Positions 53,286 to 64,000 of a DNA stretch of 64,000 nucleotides are shown here, piece after piece; position 1 is the stretch's first letter, and every line of letters starts with the position of its first letter. A program made the position numbers and the translations under genes. The stretch lies in contig NC_061806.1 in NCBI RefSeq assembly GCF_021462225.1, positions 4,521,234-4,585,233 on the forward strand, in the 5' to 3' direction. The notes under the pieces are model-generated. The model saw nothing but the letters and a program-made list of their open reading frames with translations, was not told where the DNA came from and did not search any database. This DNA comes from Girardinichthys multiradiatus (lineage: Eukaryota; Chordata; Actinopteri; Cyprinodontiformes; Goodeidae).

Positions 53286-53712
53286 ATTTAAATTTTACAT
53301 ACAACATGCAGCCACATACAGCTAAGCTAAAAAAATAACTTACTGAAAAGTTACTTCCTTTGAGAGAAATTGCATCAGTTAGAGACTGGTCATTAAAAAA
53401 GAAATGAAACCAAAACCGAATCTATTGTAAAACTGGGATAATATTTACTGTCAAATTCATCTTCACAACCTGCTTTTTAATAAAGTTGAGTTGACATGGC
53501 TGCTGGTTCTGCCACATATAATTCCCCTGTAGTTAAATGACAAATGTTTTATACAAAGTACTTGTTAAAGACTCCAGGACCAGGGACTAAAGGAATTTAC
53601 CCATTGAAGCTGTTTTATAGAAGCTTGACTGATACAAGAGATGGCCAAAGAGAAAAATATAATCTTAGATTTTTTTTCATGGCAAGAAAAAATTGACTTG
53701 ATCGACTAGAAT

Positions 53713-54207
53713 AGGATGGCTTGTCCTCTTCAGGTTGGAGGGGAGTTCCTGCCTCAAGTGGAGGAGTTTAAGTATCTTGGAGTCTTGTTCACGAGTGAGG
53801 GAAGAATGGAGCAGGAGATGGATCGGTGTGGCTGCCGCAATAATGGGGAGGCTGTGCCGGTCCGTTGTGGTGAAGAGCAAGCTGAGCCGAAAAGCAGTCG
53901 GTTTATGTTCCTACCCTCACCTATTGCCATGAACTTTGGGTCATGACCAACGAGATCCCGGATACAAATAGCTGAAATGAGCTTCCTCCGTGGGGTGGCC
54001 GGGCACTTTCTTAGAGATAGGGTGAGGAGCTCGGCCATCCGGGAGGAGCTCAGAGTAGAGCCGCTGCTCCTCCACATCCGGTATGCTGCTCGGGCATCTA
54101 TACCGGATGCCTCCTGGACGCCTTCCTCAGGAAGTGTTCCTGGCACATCTCACCGGGAGGATGCCCAGGGGACGGCCCAGGACACGCTGGAGGGACTAGG
54201 CCTCTCA
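53713..54207 (+). pseudogene. Truncated LINE fragment (same family as 2923-6273)
   Basis: Collinear with 5606-6138 of the full-length LINE, from GGCTTGTCCTCTTCAGGTTG to GACACGCTGGAGGGACTA. Several internal deletions put it in multiple frames. Both ends are truncated and no TSD was found. Confidence 0.9.
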
Positions 54208-54214
54208 GGTTAAA

Positions 54215-55235
54215 GGTGATTCCACATAAACTAGGATAAACCATTATTTTATCCATTCTGAGTGAGCTGAAATTTCTTCACTGGATGGGAAACTGAACCA
54301 AAGCTGGTTGATGTTTTGTTTCTTCTCTGCTGATGGTCAGTACATTGCTGCTCTAGACATTGTTTTCAAAAACCCCAATAGAGACTCTCTGCTCCCAGAA
54401 GACAAACAGTCCTAGAAAATAAGATGTTTTTCAAAACAAGTCATCCAGTTCTGACTTTTAAAAGTAAAGTTTAAGCACGATCCAAGCAACAAATTTGTAA
54501 AAATAAACCATAGTAACACCTAGACCTGAGTCAGAATGAGACTCTCACAGTTTAACACGTCCATTAGTCAGGCGATCTGCTCAGCTATGCTGGCTGCAGT
54601 CGGCTGCTTCACAGACATCTAAAAACACTGAAGCTTAACAATTAGTTTTAATGATGGGTGGCACTCTTTAAGTTTCCACACCATGACTGTCCATGTTTCC
54701 CACAAACAGAAATATTTTCCATTAGCCGATTTTTCCTGTTTTGTAAGCCAGATAGGATATATGTTGTGAATTGGAGCTATATAAATAAAACTGAATTGAA
54801 CTGAACACTCCATGGCAACATGGATGTCAGACTATGTTACGAATCTGATAAACTCTCATAATTCATTATTTTCTTTGGTTATGTCAACTTTTATTCATTT
54901 ATGTAAGAACATATAAAAACTGCTGTACTTAAAAAGTGCTGTACAGCAAACTGAGGCAAACCAATACACATACTATAATTATAATCATATCAGGATAATA
55001 AGGACCCAACTAGGGCAGGATACATACTTTTGGTCTTTGGTTTCTTTGGTGACTGTGTGCTCCTGAGCCACACCCAGTGTGGGTCAGCACAGGGAGATGC
55101 TGTTTGCTTGGTTGAGCTGTTTTCAAAGCCTTTGCGTCTAGTTTCAGAATTAGAAGAACACACAAACTCAAGTTTGCTTCATACCCCTTATAGATTTGGG
55201 TGTAAATTTATCTTTCAATTTGACCAACATTCTGA
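54215..55235. other. Intergenic sequence with L2-type tails
   Basis: Short LINE tails at about 54765-54812 (TATATAAATAAAACTGAATT) and about 54890-54965. Nothing else recognised. Confidence 0.4.
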
Positions 55236-55239
55236 CAAA

Positions 55240-55700
55240 ATACGATTTTGGAGCAGTCCAGCCAGAGTCCTGACTAGAATCTAATAGAAAATCTGTAGAG
55301 GGAGCTGAAGATTAGGGTGATGATAAGGAGGCCTTCCAACCTCAAAGACTTGGATCTCATCACCAAAGATAAATAGTAAAAATAAAAGTAGAAACATGCA
55401 AAAACTGTTCAGCAATTACAGGGGTCGGATTGCTGTAATGCCAATAGAAGATTAGATCACAGATTTTCACACAGATTTTAAAGAAAGGGTATAAATAATT
55501 TTTGATATGCCATTTTTAATCAAATGTAAACATAATTATTTTGTTCAAATTGCATCCTATTTAAGGAGTGTTTTACCAGCTTTTGAAAAAGGCATGTCTC
55601 GGTTTCTATCAGAAACAAACTCCCTGGTTGAATGAGAATCATTTTAAGCCTAAATCAGCCAAATATGTGAATAATGTTTGGCTTAACTTTCTTTAGCACC
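55240..55700 (+). mobile_element. Old Tc1-like relic 3
   Basis: Same family as 38860-39270: GAAAATCTGTAGAGGGAGCT (NLWRELK-type block), then CAAAGACTTGGATCTCATC and the shared 3' part AACTCCCTGGTTGAATGAGA ... TTGGCTTAAC. Confidence 0.65.
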
Positions 55701-58222
55701 TGAAACAGCTTCATGCATCTGCCCCTGAGTAAAAGGTTGAACATGTGAGAACAGCCCATATTCACTGAGGTTAAAGCAGCTGGTATTTCTGAGATGATCC
55801 TGGGTAATCTGCTCTTTGCATTCAGAACTATCCTTTTTCTATGGGTTTTTGCATGTACTTTTAATGTCTGGCACTAAATTATTATGTCTTATAAACCCCT
55901 ATCTTACGTTAATGTTCACTATTCCATTTCATATGTTGAACCTTTACCTCTTGCTACAGATTGTTCTGTTTAAATAAGACAATTTTTATAACAGCTATTG
56001 AAAAAGGGTAATACATTTGGTAGGAAACAAGTCCCATGTAACGTTTGATTAAGTACTTCCAGATCTACTGGATGGAATGACCAGACATCACGTCTGGGGT
56101 TTAGTATCTAGTATACTTTGACAAAAGCAAAGTGAACTGCCTAAATTTCAATCTTATTCTTTTTTGTACATTTTTGTGTACATGTTTGGGTTGCATAAAC
56201 TCATTTAAGACAATGTAAAATGTAAATAAAATAATAAAATATTCAGCTGTTGCTGGTTCATAAAAATGCTAAAGAGAAGATCATTATGAATATTTGTAGA
56301 GGGAAAATTCTTCCTGGTTGCAGAATGCCACTGGAATAAAACATGCATTCAACCCACACAGCAGGAGTTGGGGACTTGTAGAGCTGTTACCCTAACGAAG
56401 GCTGCACTGACCATTTCTCAGAGCCTGCTCAGCGGATTATGGCCAGAAAATACTGGGGAGTCTGACAAGTGGCCTTATGTAGGTTTTCTGCTAAAAGGGT
56501 TATTAGAACAGAGCCAGGTTCAGAGAAATGGGCCACTCAAGCCACTGGGGATCACAACAGCAATCACACACTTCAGTTTATTTCACAAATTAGGCCCTGA
56601 GAGAGGCATGCACGTCTGTAGTGCCTAGTTAAAGTGATGGAGGTGCCTCCCAGCCATTGATTTTTCTCTTCGCCTCCAGCGTCCCACAAGGCCACCTTTG
56701 TGCTCCCTCTGGGCTAGTCTAGTTGGCCCTGCTCGCCTTTAAATCACATTAAACTGAAGTTATGCTTTAGCTGTGTCTGCCAGACAAGCATCAATAATGC
56801 AGTTATTAAACTGTAATGGCCCCGTACACTTCAGCAAAGCTTCGGCTGCTGGAGTTTTTAAACACACTCTTCCCCAAGTCATTAGGACTTCAACTCTGAA
56901 AAAATAGAGGACAACAAATTCAAATCAGTGATTCATCTTCATTTCATAAATGTACCAATGATACGGATTAAACCAATCAGACTGCTAATAAAAACTCCTT
57001 ATATGGAAAATAAAAACAGGTCAAAGGTCAGATTTCTTCTCTAAGACAGATGCTTACAGAATGAGGATCTGACAGAAAATTCTTTCCTTGTCCCCCCTCT
57101 CTGAAGACCGCAGCAGCTGATGAGTAATGATGCCTATTTTTCTTTCAATTTACTCCATATAGTAAAGGCAGCAGACTGTGACACTTCATTACGGTAATTA
57201 GGCTAATTTAATTACAATCTTTCACAGGTCAGGCAGGAAGCCACTGATTGATGGCACAGCTTGTGAATGCAAAATTCTTTAAAGAAAAACACTGTTGGAA
57301 CACCTCAGTTACAGCGCACTGAGCTCATGAACACTGTAGCCAAAGTCAGCAAACAACAGCGTTAACCAGGAAGAAGTGCTGAGACATAAACAGAGCAGAA
57401 AACTGATGTCAGAACCCAACTTCGAATATCGTTAACTTAGTAGAAGTTACCCAGTGGCAGTGGTGGCAGTCAAGCAAATGAAACCTTTATGGACATTCAT
57501 TTCAACAGTTGCAAACCTTTTGATAACAACAAGTCTAAGAGCAGCTTAAATAGTGCATCCCACACAAGTTCACAGTTGAGCACTTTAAACACTGTCTGAG
57601 CATCGTTAAGAGCTTTTGGCAGTTCAAACCTTTTATCAGAATCTCCTCTCCTGATTCACCATGAAGCCCAGCGCGCCAGGCACTGCAGCGAGGGTATAAA
57701 TAAAGCCTTAACAAGCACCCCTTGGCACGGCAACAACCCTGAATTAAAGGCCATCTGTATATTACGGCAGGACTGTCACTTTATTGCTGAAATCAATTTA
57801 GCAAGGCCCTGGAGCTGGAGGGATATGGCCTTGGTCAGAGTGAGGTTTATCTAAACAGAGCAGGCTGAGAGAAACACAGCATATATAATGAACTCCAGTG
57901 TGTCCAATAAAGCCCTTTATTTCCCCTTTTGTACAGCTGAAACATGCGTGTATGGTGGCAGCATTCAGCTTCACAGTTTCAGTGACACGACAAACCAGCA
58001 GCTCCTCTGTAATTACACCTTCCCACAGATACCGCAACAATACAAACAAATCAGAAAGACAAATCATCATCAAAATGCTATTTTCTTATTAATTTGGGCC
58101 TCACCAACCAAATCCCATTTATTCTGACCTTTAGAAGAAAATAAGAAAACCCTCCTAAGGAATATATACAATATAATATAATACCATACAATATAATACA
58201 ATTCAAAATGACAAAGGGCAAA
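55701..58222. other. Intergenic sequence, possible regulatory block
   Basis: No repeats or genes recognised. The part 56560-57260 is repeat-free, GC-balanced and has clustered TAATTA-type cores (for example ATTAGGCTAATTTAATTAC near 57200). That is a composition seen in conserved non-coding elements. This is only a suggestion. Confidence 0.3.
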
Positions 58223-59819
58223 TACTGGTCCTTCTCAAAATATTAGCATATTGTGATGAAGTTCATTATTTTCCATAATGTCATGAAGAAAATTTAACAT
58301 TCATATATTTTAGATTCATTGTACACTAACTGAAATATTTCAGGTCTTTTATTGTCTTAATACAGATGATTGTGGCATACAGCTCATGAAAACCCAAAAT
58401 TCCTATCTCACAAAATTAGCATATTTCATCCGACCAATAAAAGAAAAGTGTTTTTAATACAAAAAACGTCAACCTTCAAATAATCATGTACAGTTATGCA
58501 CTCAATACTTGGTCGGGAATCCTTTGGCAGAAATGACTGCTTCAATGAGGCATGGCATGGAGGCAATCAGCCTGTGGCACTGCTGAGGTCTTATGGAGGC
58601 CCAGGATGCTTCGATAGCGGCCTTTAGCTCATCCAGAGTGTTGGGTCTTGAGTCTCTCAACGTTCTCTTCACAATATCCCACAGATTCTCTATGGGGTTC
58701 AGGTCAGGAGAGTTGGCAGGCCAATTGAGCACAGTGATACCATGGTCAGTAAACCATTTACCAGTGGTTTTGGCACTGTGAGCAGGTGCCAGGTCGTGCT
58801 GAAAAGTGAAATCTTCATCTCCATAAAGCTTTTCAGCAGATGGAAGCATGAAGTGCTCCAAAATCTCCTGATAGCTAGCTGCATTGACCCTGCCCTTGAT
58901 AAAATACAGTGGACCAACACCAGCAGCTGACACGGCACCCCAGACCATCACTGACTGTGGGTACTTGACACTGGACTTCCTTCTCCCCAGTCTTCCTCCA
59001 GACTCTGGCAACTTGATTTCCGAATGACATGCAGAATTTGCTTTCATCCGAAAAAAGTACTTTGGACCACTGAGCAACAGTCCAGTGCTGCTTCTCTGTA
59101 GCCCAGGTCAGGCGCTTCTGCTACTGTTTCTGGTTCAAAAGTGGCTTGACCTGGGGAAAGCGGCACCTGTAGCCCATTTCCTGCACACGCCTGTGCACGG
59201 TGGCTCTGGATGTTTCTACTCCAGACTCAGTCCACTGCTTCTGCACGTCCCCCAAGGTCTGGAATCGGCCCTTCTCCACAATCTTCCTCAGGGTCCGGTC
59301 ACCTCTTCTCGTTGTGCAGCGTTTTCTGCCACACTTTTTCCTTCCCACAGACTTCCCACTGAGGTGCCTTGATACAGCACTCTGGGAACAGCCTATTCGT
59401 TCAGAAATTTCTTTCTGTGTCTTACCCTCTTGCTTGAGGGTGTCAATAGTGGCCTTCTGGACAGCAGTCAGGTCTGCAGTCTTACCCATGATTGGGGTTT
59501 TGAGTGATGAACCAGGCTGGGAGTTTTAAAGGCCTCAGGAATCTTTTGCAGGTGTTTAGAGTTAACTCGTTGATTCAGATGATTAGGTTCATAGCTCGTT
59601 TAGAGACCCTTTTAATGATATGCTAATTTTGTGAGATAGGAATTTGGGGTTTTCATGAGCTGTATGCCAAAATCATTCGTATTAAGACAATAAAAGACCT
59701 GAAATATTTCAGTTAGTGTGCAATGAATCTAAAATACATGAATGTTAAATTTTCATCATTACATTATGGAAAATAATTAACTTTATCACAATATGCTAAT
59801 ATTTTGAGAAGGACCTGTA
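58223..59819 (-). mobile_element. Tc1/mariner element, copy C
   Basis: Same family and orientation as copy B. TA ends at 58223-58224 and 59818-59819. The left terminus reads CTGGTCC instead of CAGGTCC. Confidence 0.95.
58502..59489 (-). pseudogene. Tc1 transposase, copy C (stop plus deletion)
   Basis: The N-terminal 122 codons (from ATG 59489, MGKTADL) are open to a TAG at 59121-59123, where copy A has an Arg codon (CGG). Further on, a 17-bp deletion near 58980 removes the end of the GEKEMPKCQ segment and shifts the frame. The C-terminal part, with QHDLAPAHSA and NPIENLW, is open from about 58980 to 58502. Two independent lesions make it inactive. Confidence 0.93.
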
Positions 59820-60049
59820 TGTTACTTCTAAGATTTCCAAATTAACAAAAACAAATATTTCCTCAAAATATACTTGAGAAGCCACTGTTCCACTGGCAGG
59901 AAAAAAAGTCATTTTGCTCCTCCTGAATTCAAGGTATGACAGTAAGTTCAACAAACTAGAGTAAATATCCCTAAGAGGAACACATTCTCTTGTTCCCCTT
60001 TTTTTAAACTGGGTGTTCTTGGACAGAATCTGAAGGCATGGTGGTGGAG

Positions 60050-60210
60050 AGGTCTTCAAGCAGTGACCTTCAGAATGCACTTTGGCCATTGGCAGCAGAT
60101 TGTGAAACAACCTAGAATGAGCGTTAGCTCCTCTAAGTCTGAGACCATGGTTCTCAACCAGAAAAGGTGGGATGCTCCTTCAAGGTCTGCCTCAAGCGGA
60201 GGTGTCTTGT
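60050..60210 (+). pseudogene. Old LINE relic (RT region)
   Basis: AATGAGCGTTAGCTCCTCTA and AGTCTGAGACCATGGT correspond to the [13 protein letters not shown] segment of the 3058-6252 ORF, at considerable divergence. Confidence 0.6.
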
Positions 60211-60979
60211 AGGACTATTTCTTCAAAGTTATTCCGGTGCTTAATCAGGGCTAGTGCAGGAAACAGTTTTAACTGGCTCTACAAAAGAACCAGTTTGTTC
60301 TTACACATCCTAAATCTATCCCAAGTCCGAGCTAAGTCAATGCATCACAATAAACACCTCATTTAGTTCATGTTTTTGTAGAGAATAATAGTGCATGGAC
60401 ACAGTTTAACTACACAGATTATCTACCTCAGTATGTCTCCAGATGCTCATAATATCATTACATTAATTTATTAATGTTTTTTCAAACAATGACCAGCCGT
60501 AAATAGCATGTATTGATTCAGAGGAAAATATCAACTGAGTGCAGCTCCATGTAGTGAACTAATCTCAAAACAAACTGCAGGAAGATTGGGGACAGTCAGC
60601 TTCTGTTATTCCAACACTAATTCAACATTGTATTAATGTTAGTGCTGTGTTTTTATTGTTTTTGTCTGAAGTTAAATTCTGGGCTTTTTTAACATCAACA
60701 TTTTGATTGGTTACTGCCTGCCTCACATGAGGTAAGCAGTTCTTTCCTCCACCAGAGCTCACAGTTCGAGCTGAGAAAAATAATTGTTTTTTGGTGGTAA
60801 AGCCAGAGCTTGCAGTGGTGGAAATACAAAGAATGTCACACTCACAGAGCTGTGAGCAGGTGTTTTTTGTTGGGTCTCTCTCTTCCTCTGCAGAGGGGGT
60901 GCCAGCAGGCATGAGTTCACAGCTGCAGTTCATTGGAGTAATCAGGAGGAATATTTAGAGGAGCTAGATCCAAGAGGCA
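60211..60979. other. Intergenic sequence
   Basis: Nothing recognised. Short ORFs without family features. Confidence 0.4.
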
Positions 60980-61544
60980 GACGCCAGATCGTTCACATTC
61001 ACTGCATGATAATCAGGCCTCTCTTTTGCTCTCTCCTTGTGCTTGCTATCCAAAACTAACCAGTCGTGTCCCTCCCCCTTCTTTTAGGAACCGTTCCAAA
61101 TCTCTGTCAGAAGTACTGTTGATACAGTGTGCGTCAAGGATCCTTCTGGACCGCTGAGGAAGCCTGCCTTGCTCTTCACCGTTGATCTCATCCCAGCTCC
61201 TCAGAACCTCTTCCTGAAAATCAGTTATTGCTGCAATCTACCATCGATCACCTGCCTGTCCACGCTCTGAACATATCTGATCCACTAGAAGCATTCCCAC
61301 GGATTCGTTACCAAGCACTTGCCACCAGACACGCTCACCTGCCAATCTCAGTCTCTGTGACTCTCCCGATTCCCCTCGGATCTTCTCTTTATCCTCTTGA
61401 CAGCTTGCAACTTCTTTCATCATTATCTGGTCAGCTTCATCATTCTCCATCAGTGCCAAATCGGAACCCAACCAAGGCCCAAAAGAATCAGTTCTGTTCA
61501 TACATATTGAAATAAACTTTGTAAAGCTTCTCAAGTGCCTATTA

Positions 61545-62395
61545 TTGTTGCTCTCAACAAAATCGAACAAAAGAATTTATGACACAAAGGTATGGCCAAA
61601 TGGTGCATCACAATCACAGGCCCAATTTCAAACAGCTCTCGCTCAGCAGGGCATCCTGCTTGGCGATCATGATTCAGTGCTCCAGTCCCTTGTGCAGCAA
61701 CAGCCAGCCTTCATTCAATCTGTGGACAATCTTTCCAAGCAGTTTAACAATCTGCAAACACAAACGCCTCTCCAAACCAATACTCATTCTGCCTCTGTTT
61801 TTTTCTTCAAAACGACCTTCTCATTATGCCACATCTGATACATCCTCCCTTCGTGATGTCTCCTGCCTCACTCCTGAAACGTTTTCCAGGGATCTGGACA
61901 AATGTTGGGGTCTTCTCCTCCAGTGCGCCTTGGTTTTTCGGTGCTCTCCACATTTATTCCCAGTCGACTCAAGTAAGATTTTAGGTCATTGGATTATTAA
62001 GGGACAAAGCATTAAGGTGGGCCAAGGCTATAATAGATGAGATGACCATCAATCTTTTCTCTTTTGATAAATTTCTAGACCTGCTAAAACAGACTTGCTT
62101 ATTCAAACAAGCCAGAGAGACTGTGGCACCTGAGACAGGGAAATAGGGCTGTAGCTGAGCTAGCCATAGAATTTCACACCTTGGCTGCGGAAGAATAATG
62201 AAGAATTAACAAAGAACAAAAGAAACTAACAAAGAATTAAAGGATGAATTGGAATGCCAAGATCAACCTGAAACGCTGGAAGATTTAATCAACTTGTCCA
62301 TTCAAGCTGATAATCGCCACAAGGAAAGGGTTAGAGAAAAGAAAACTCATCACCTCTGGAACCCCGACAGATCAACAGAACACATCTCATGACAT
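61545..62395 (+). pseudogene. Gypsy gag relic
   Basis: Fish Gypsy gag signature: QFQTALAQQGILLGDHDSVL and QSLVQQQPAFIQSVDNLSKQ near the start, later INLFSFDKFLDLLKQ, and ETLEDLINLSIQADNRHKER near the end. Several frame changes and stops (for example about 61839 and 62150). Confidence 0.7.
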
Positions 62396-62526
62396 CAGAA
62401 GGTAAGTCTGCACATATTCACTCACGGGACCACACTTTAGTGCCATTGTAGATAGGCCAAACTTGCCTCTCTTCGAAGGAGAGGCAGAAAAGACTAACTA
62501 CTCTACTGTGGTGCACATGGTCATTT

Positions 62527-62960
62527 TTGCCTAGTCTGTCCAGTTCAGCCAAAAGACCAAGCCCGCTAGTAATTGAGGGGAAACTGGTGGGTGCCATTCA
62601 TCAACCCAAATACCACCGGTTTCTCCTAGACTCGACCATTTGTGTAAACCAAGAAATTTTCCCTGTCAAAGCATTAATAGATTCCGAGTCAGATCAAAAT
62701 TTTATCACTTCTACTGCAGTTAAACAATTTAATATTCCATTGCAAACTCTTCCATTTCTTTCAAACAGTCTCCACCTTGGATGGCAGCCCCCTAGAAACA
62801 GTTACACTTCAGATAGGTCCTTTCCAGTTTATTGTTTCTGGAAGCCACAATGAGTTTATCTCCTTTTTTGTTTTTCCCACCAAAGAAGTTCCTATTGTCA
62901 TAGGCCATCCACACAAACCCCATTTAAACTGGTCAAAGTGTAGAACTGAATCCAGGAGCA
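62527..62960 (+). pseudogene. Gypsy protease relic
   Basis: The aspartic protease region reads FPVKALIDSESDQNFITSTA, where Gypsy proteases have DSG. The active-site Gly is Glu here. The frame shifts at about 62780, and the RT that should follow is absent. Confidence 0.7.
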
Positions 62961-63179
62961 CCCATTTTCTGTGTACCTGTCATGGTAGTTCCTTGCATTT
63001 CCACTAACCCACCTGAACCTGTTTCCACCACAGATCACTCCAATGTGCCATCAGAATACCATGACCTTCAAAGAATCTTTAGTAAGGACCTCTCTCTATC
63101 TCTCCCTCCTTGACCTCCTGCTGGGTGCCTCTCTTCCCTCTGGGCGGCTGTATAAAAAAAAGTTATTTTTTTCTTGTTC

Positions 63180-63500
63180 AAAGAAGCTGATCGGGCATTT
63201 AACAACCTAAAGAGAAGGTTCTCCTAAGCTCCTATCGTCATCCACCCTGACCCAGCAGCGCAGTTTGTTTTGGAGGTAGATGTTTCTGACACAGGGTTCA
63301 GAGCTGTCTTGTCTCAAAGATCAACCACTGATGGTAGGCTCCACCCCACTGCCTATTGCTCTAAACATGGGAGCTCCTAGCTATTAAGCTGGCCATAGAA
63401 GTGGGAGGACACGGAGCAACCCATAGTCATCTATACTGACCACAAGAAACTCGCCTACCTACTACAGTCAGCTAAACATCTAAATTCATGTTAGCTCTGT
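63180..63500 (+). pseudogene. Gypsy RNase H relic
   Basis: EADRAFNNLKRRF, a stop, then [20 protein letters not shown] and [18 protein letters not shown]: the junction of RT connection and RNase H. Then degraded LLAIKLAI and YTDHKKLAYLLQSAKH blocks. Confidence 0.75.
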
Positions 63501-63569
63501 TCATACCGACTGAATTAATTTTTGGAAACTTTCCCAGGTGCCTGTCATGGTTGCTTGCATCAGAGTCAA

Positions 63570-64000
63570 ACTAAAAACATTATGACAAAAACCTGGTAAG
63601 CAGGAGATGGAAAAACAGATTGCGAGTTATTCTGCAGTAATCCCGAAACTGCTATGGTCTGTCGTGCTGAAAAAAGAGCTTAGCCAAAACATGAAGATTC
63701 AGTTTACTGTCCCGCCCCTTACCTGTGGTCATGGGAAACAGATCATGACCATAAGGACAAGATCACTGTAACAAGTGGGAAAAGGGTGAATTAATCCAAA
63801 AGCTCCATCATCTAGCTCAAGAAAGGAGTTGTGCCACTGCTCTTCCACATCAAAAACAATCGGGTTAGGTGGTTTCCGATCAGTACGCCTCCTTTTTGAG
63901 GTTTTCCAGGCACAGCCGACGGAGAGGAAACATCGGGCCAGACCAGAAAGGATATATGGTTCCTCTGTCAGGTTTGGGAAACTATCTAGGTCCAGAATTA
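63570..64000 (+). pseudogene. Old LINE relic (RT C-terminal region), runs off the window
   Basis: Aligns by eye to 5740-6110 of the LINE: TGGTC...GTGCTGAAAAAAGAGCTTAG, CTTACCTGTGGTCATGGGAA (LTYGHE), GATCATGACC (VMT) and ACAAGATCAC (TRSR), then GAGGTTTTCCAGGCACAGCC (EVFQA). Confidence 0.65.

Larger units (their letters stand above)
60980..63500 (+). mobile_element. Decayed Ty3/Gypsy element
   Basis: A likely 5' LTR/leader (about 60980-61560, with AATAAACTTTGTAAAG near its end) precedes gag, protease and RNase H relics on the plus strand. No matching 3' LTR is visible and the RT is missing, so boundaries are approximate. A different lineage and orientation from the Gypsy at 23803-27889. Confidence 0.7.

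Overview
The window is nuclear DNA from a teleost fish, probably a percomorph. It carries the usual fish repeat repertoire: a Tc1 family with 200-bp inverted repeats, L2 and RTE-like LINEs, tRNA-headed SINEs that share a LINE tail, a chromodomain Gypsy element, a fish endogenous retrovirus (ERV) and a Maverick/Polinton. I found no conserved host protein-coding gene. The window is best read as an intergenic region filled by nested mobile elements, several of which keep both termini and their target-site duplications (TSDs).

Region 1 (1-7 kb): a Tc1 element with an open 334-codon transposase (485-2097) lies next to an antisense L2 relic (about 2300-6870). A full-length APE-type LINE (2923-6273, 11-bp TSD, 1064-codon ORF) is inserted in that relic. 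Region 2 (8.38-17.02 kb): an LTR retrotransposon-like element on the minus strand (5-bp TSD CCCAA) carries a repeat-rich ORF of unknown function. That ORF is split by an ERV (9733-16059, 4-bp TSD GAAG). The ERV has gag, protease and RT remnants, lacks most of RNase H, integrase and env, and has a 29-bp unit present once in one LTR and nine times in the other.

Region 3 (17185-37046) is the most interesting: a Maverick/Polinton with inverted terminal repeats of about 210 bp and a 6-bp TSD (CACTGG). The left arm reads rightward: a seven-exon gene of unknown function with six phase-1 introns, protein-primed type B DNA polymerase (broken), packaging ATPase (frameshifted), a small pX-like protein (broken), and a 272-aa conserved-looking unknown. 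The right arm reads leftward: two or three accessory genes with TATA boxes, an integrase with a complete DDE triad and chromodomain, minor capsid (broken), a pVI-like protein (one stop), major capsid (tail frameshift) and an adenain-like protease. The two arms converge on a compact bidirectional poly(A) site at about 30.05 kb. A chromodomain Gypsy element (23803-27889, 5-bp TSD AAAGG) sits inside the polymerase gene.

Region 4 (37-64 kb): AT-rich intergenic DNA with two more Tc1 copies (45429-47042 and 58223-59819, both defective), SINEs, L2 tails, old Tc1 and LINE relics, and a decayed Gypsy element (about 61.0-63.5 kb).

Together the Maverick genes would form an autonomous virus-like element: polymerase for replication, integrase for insertion, ATPase, protease and capsid proteins for particle assembly. 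This copy is inactive. Its arm-end accessory genes, above all the spliced gene, are the least explained part of the window. All calls come from reading the sequence and from recalled family knowledge; no database search was run.
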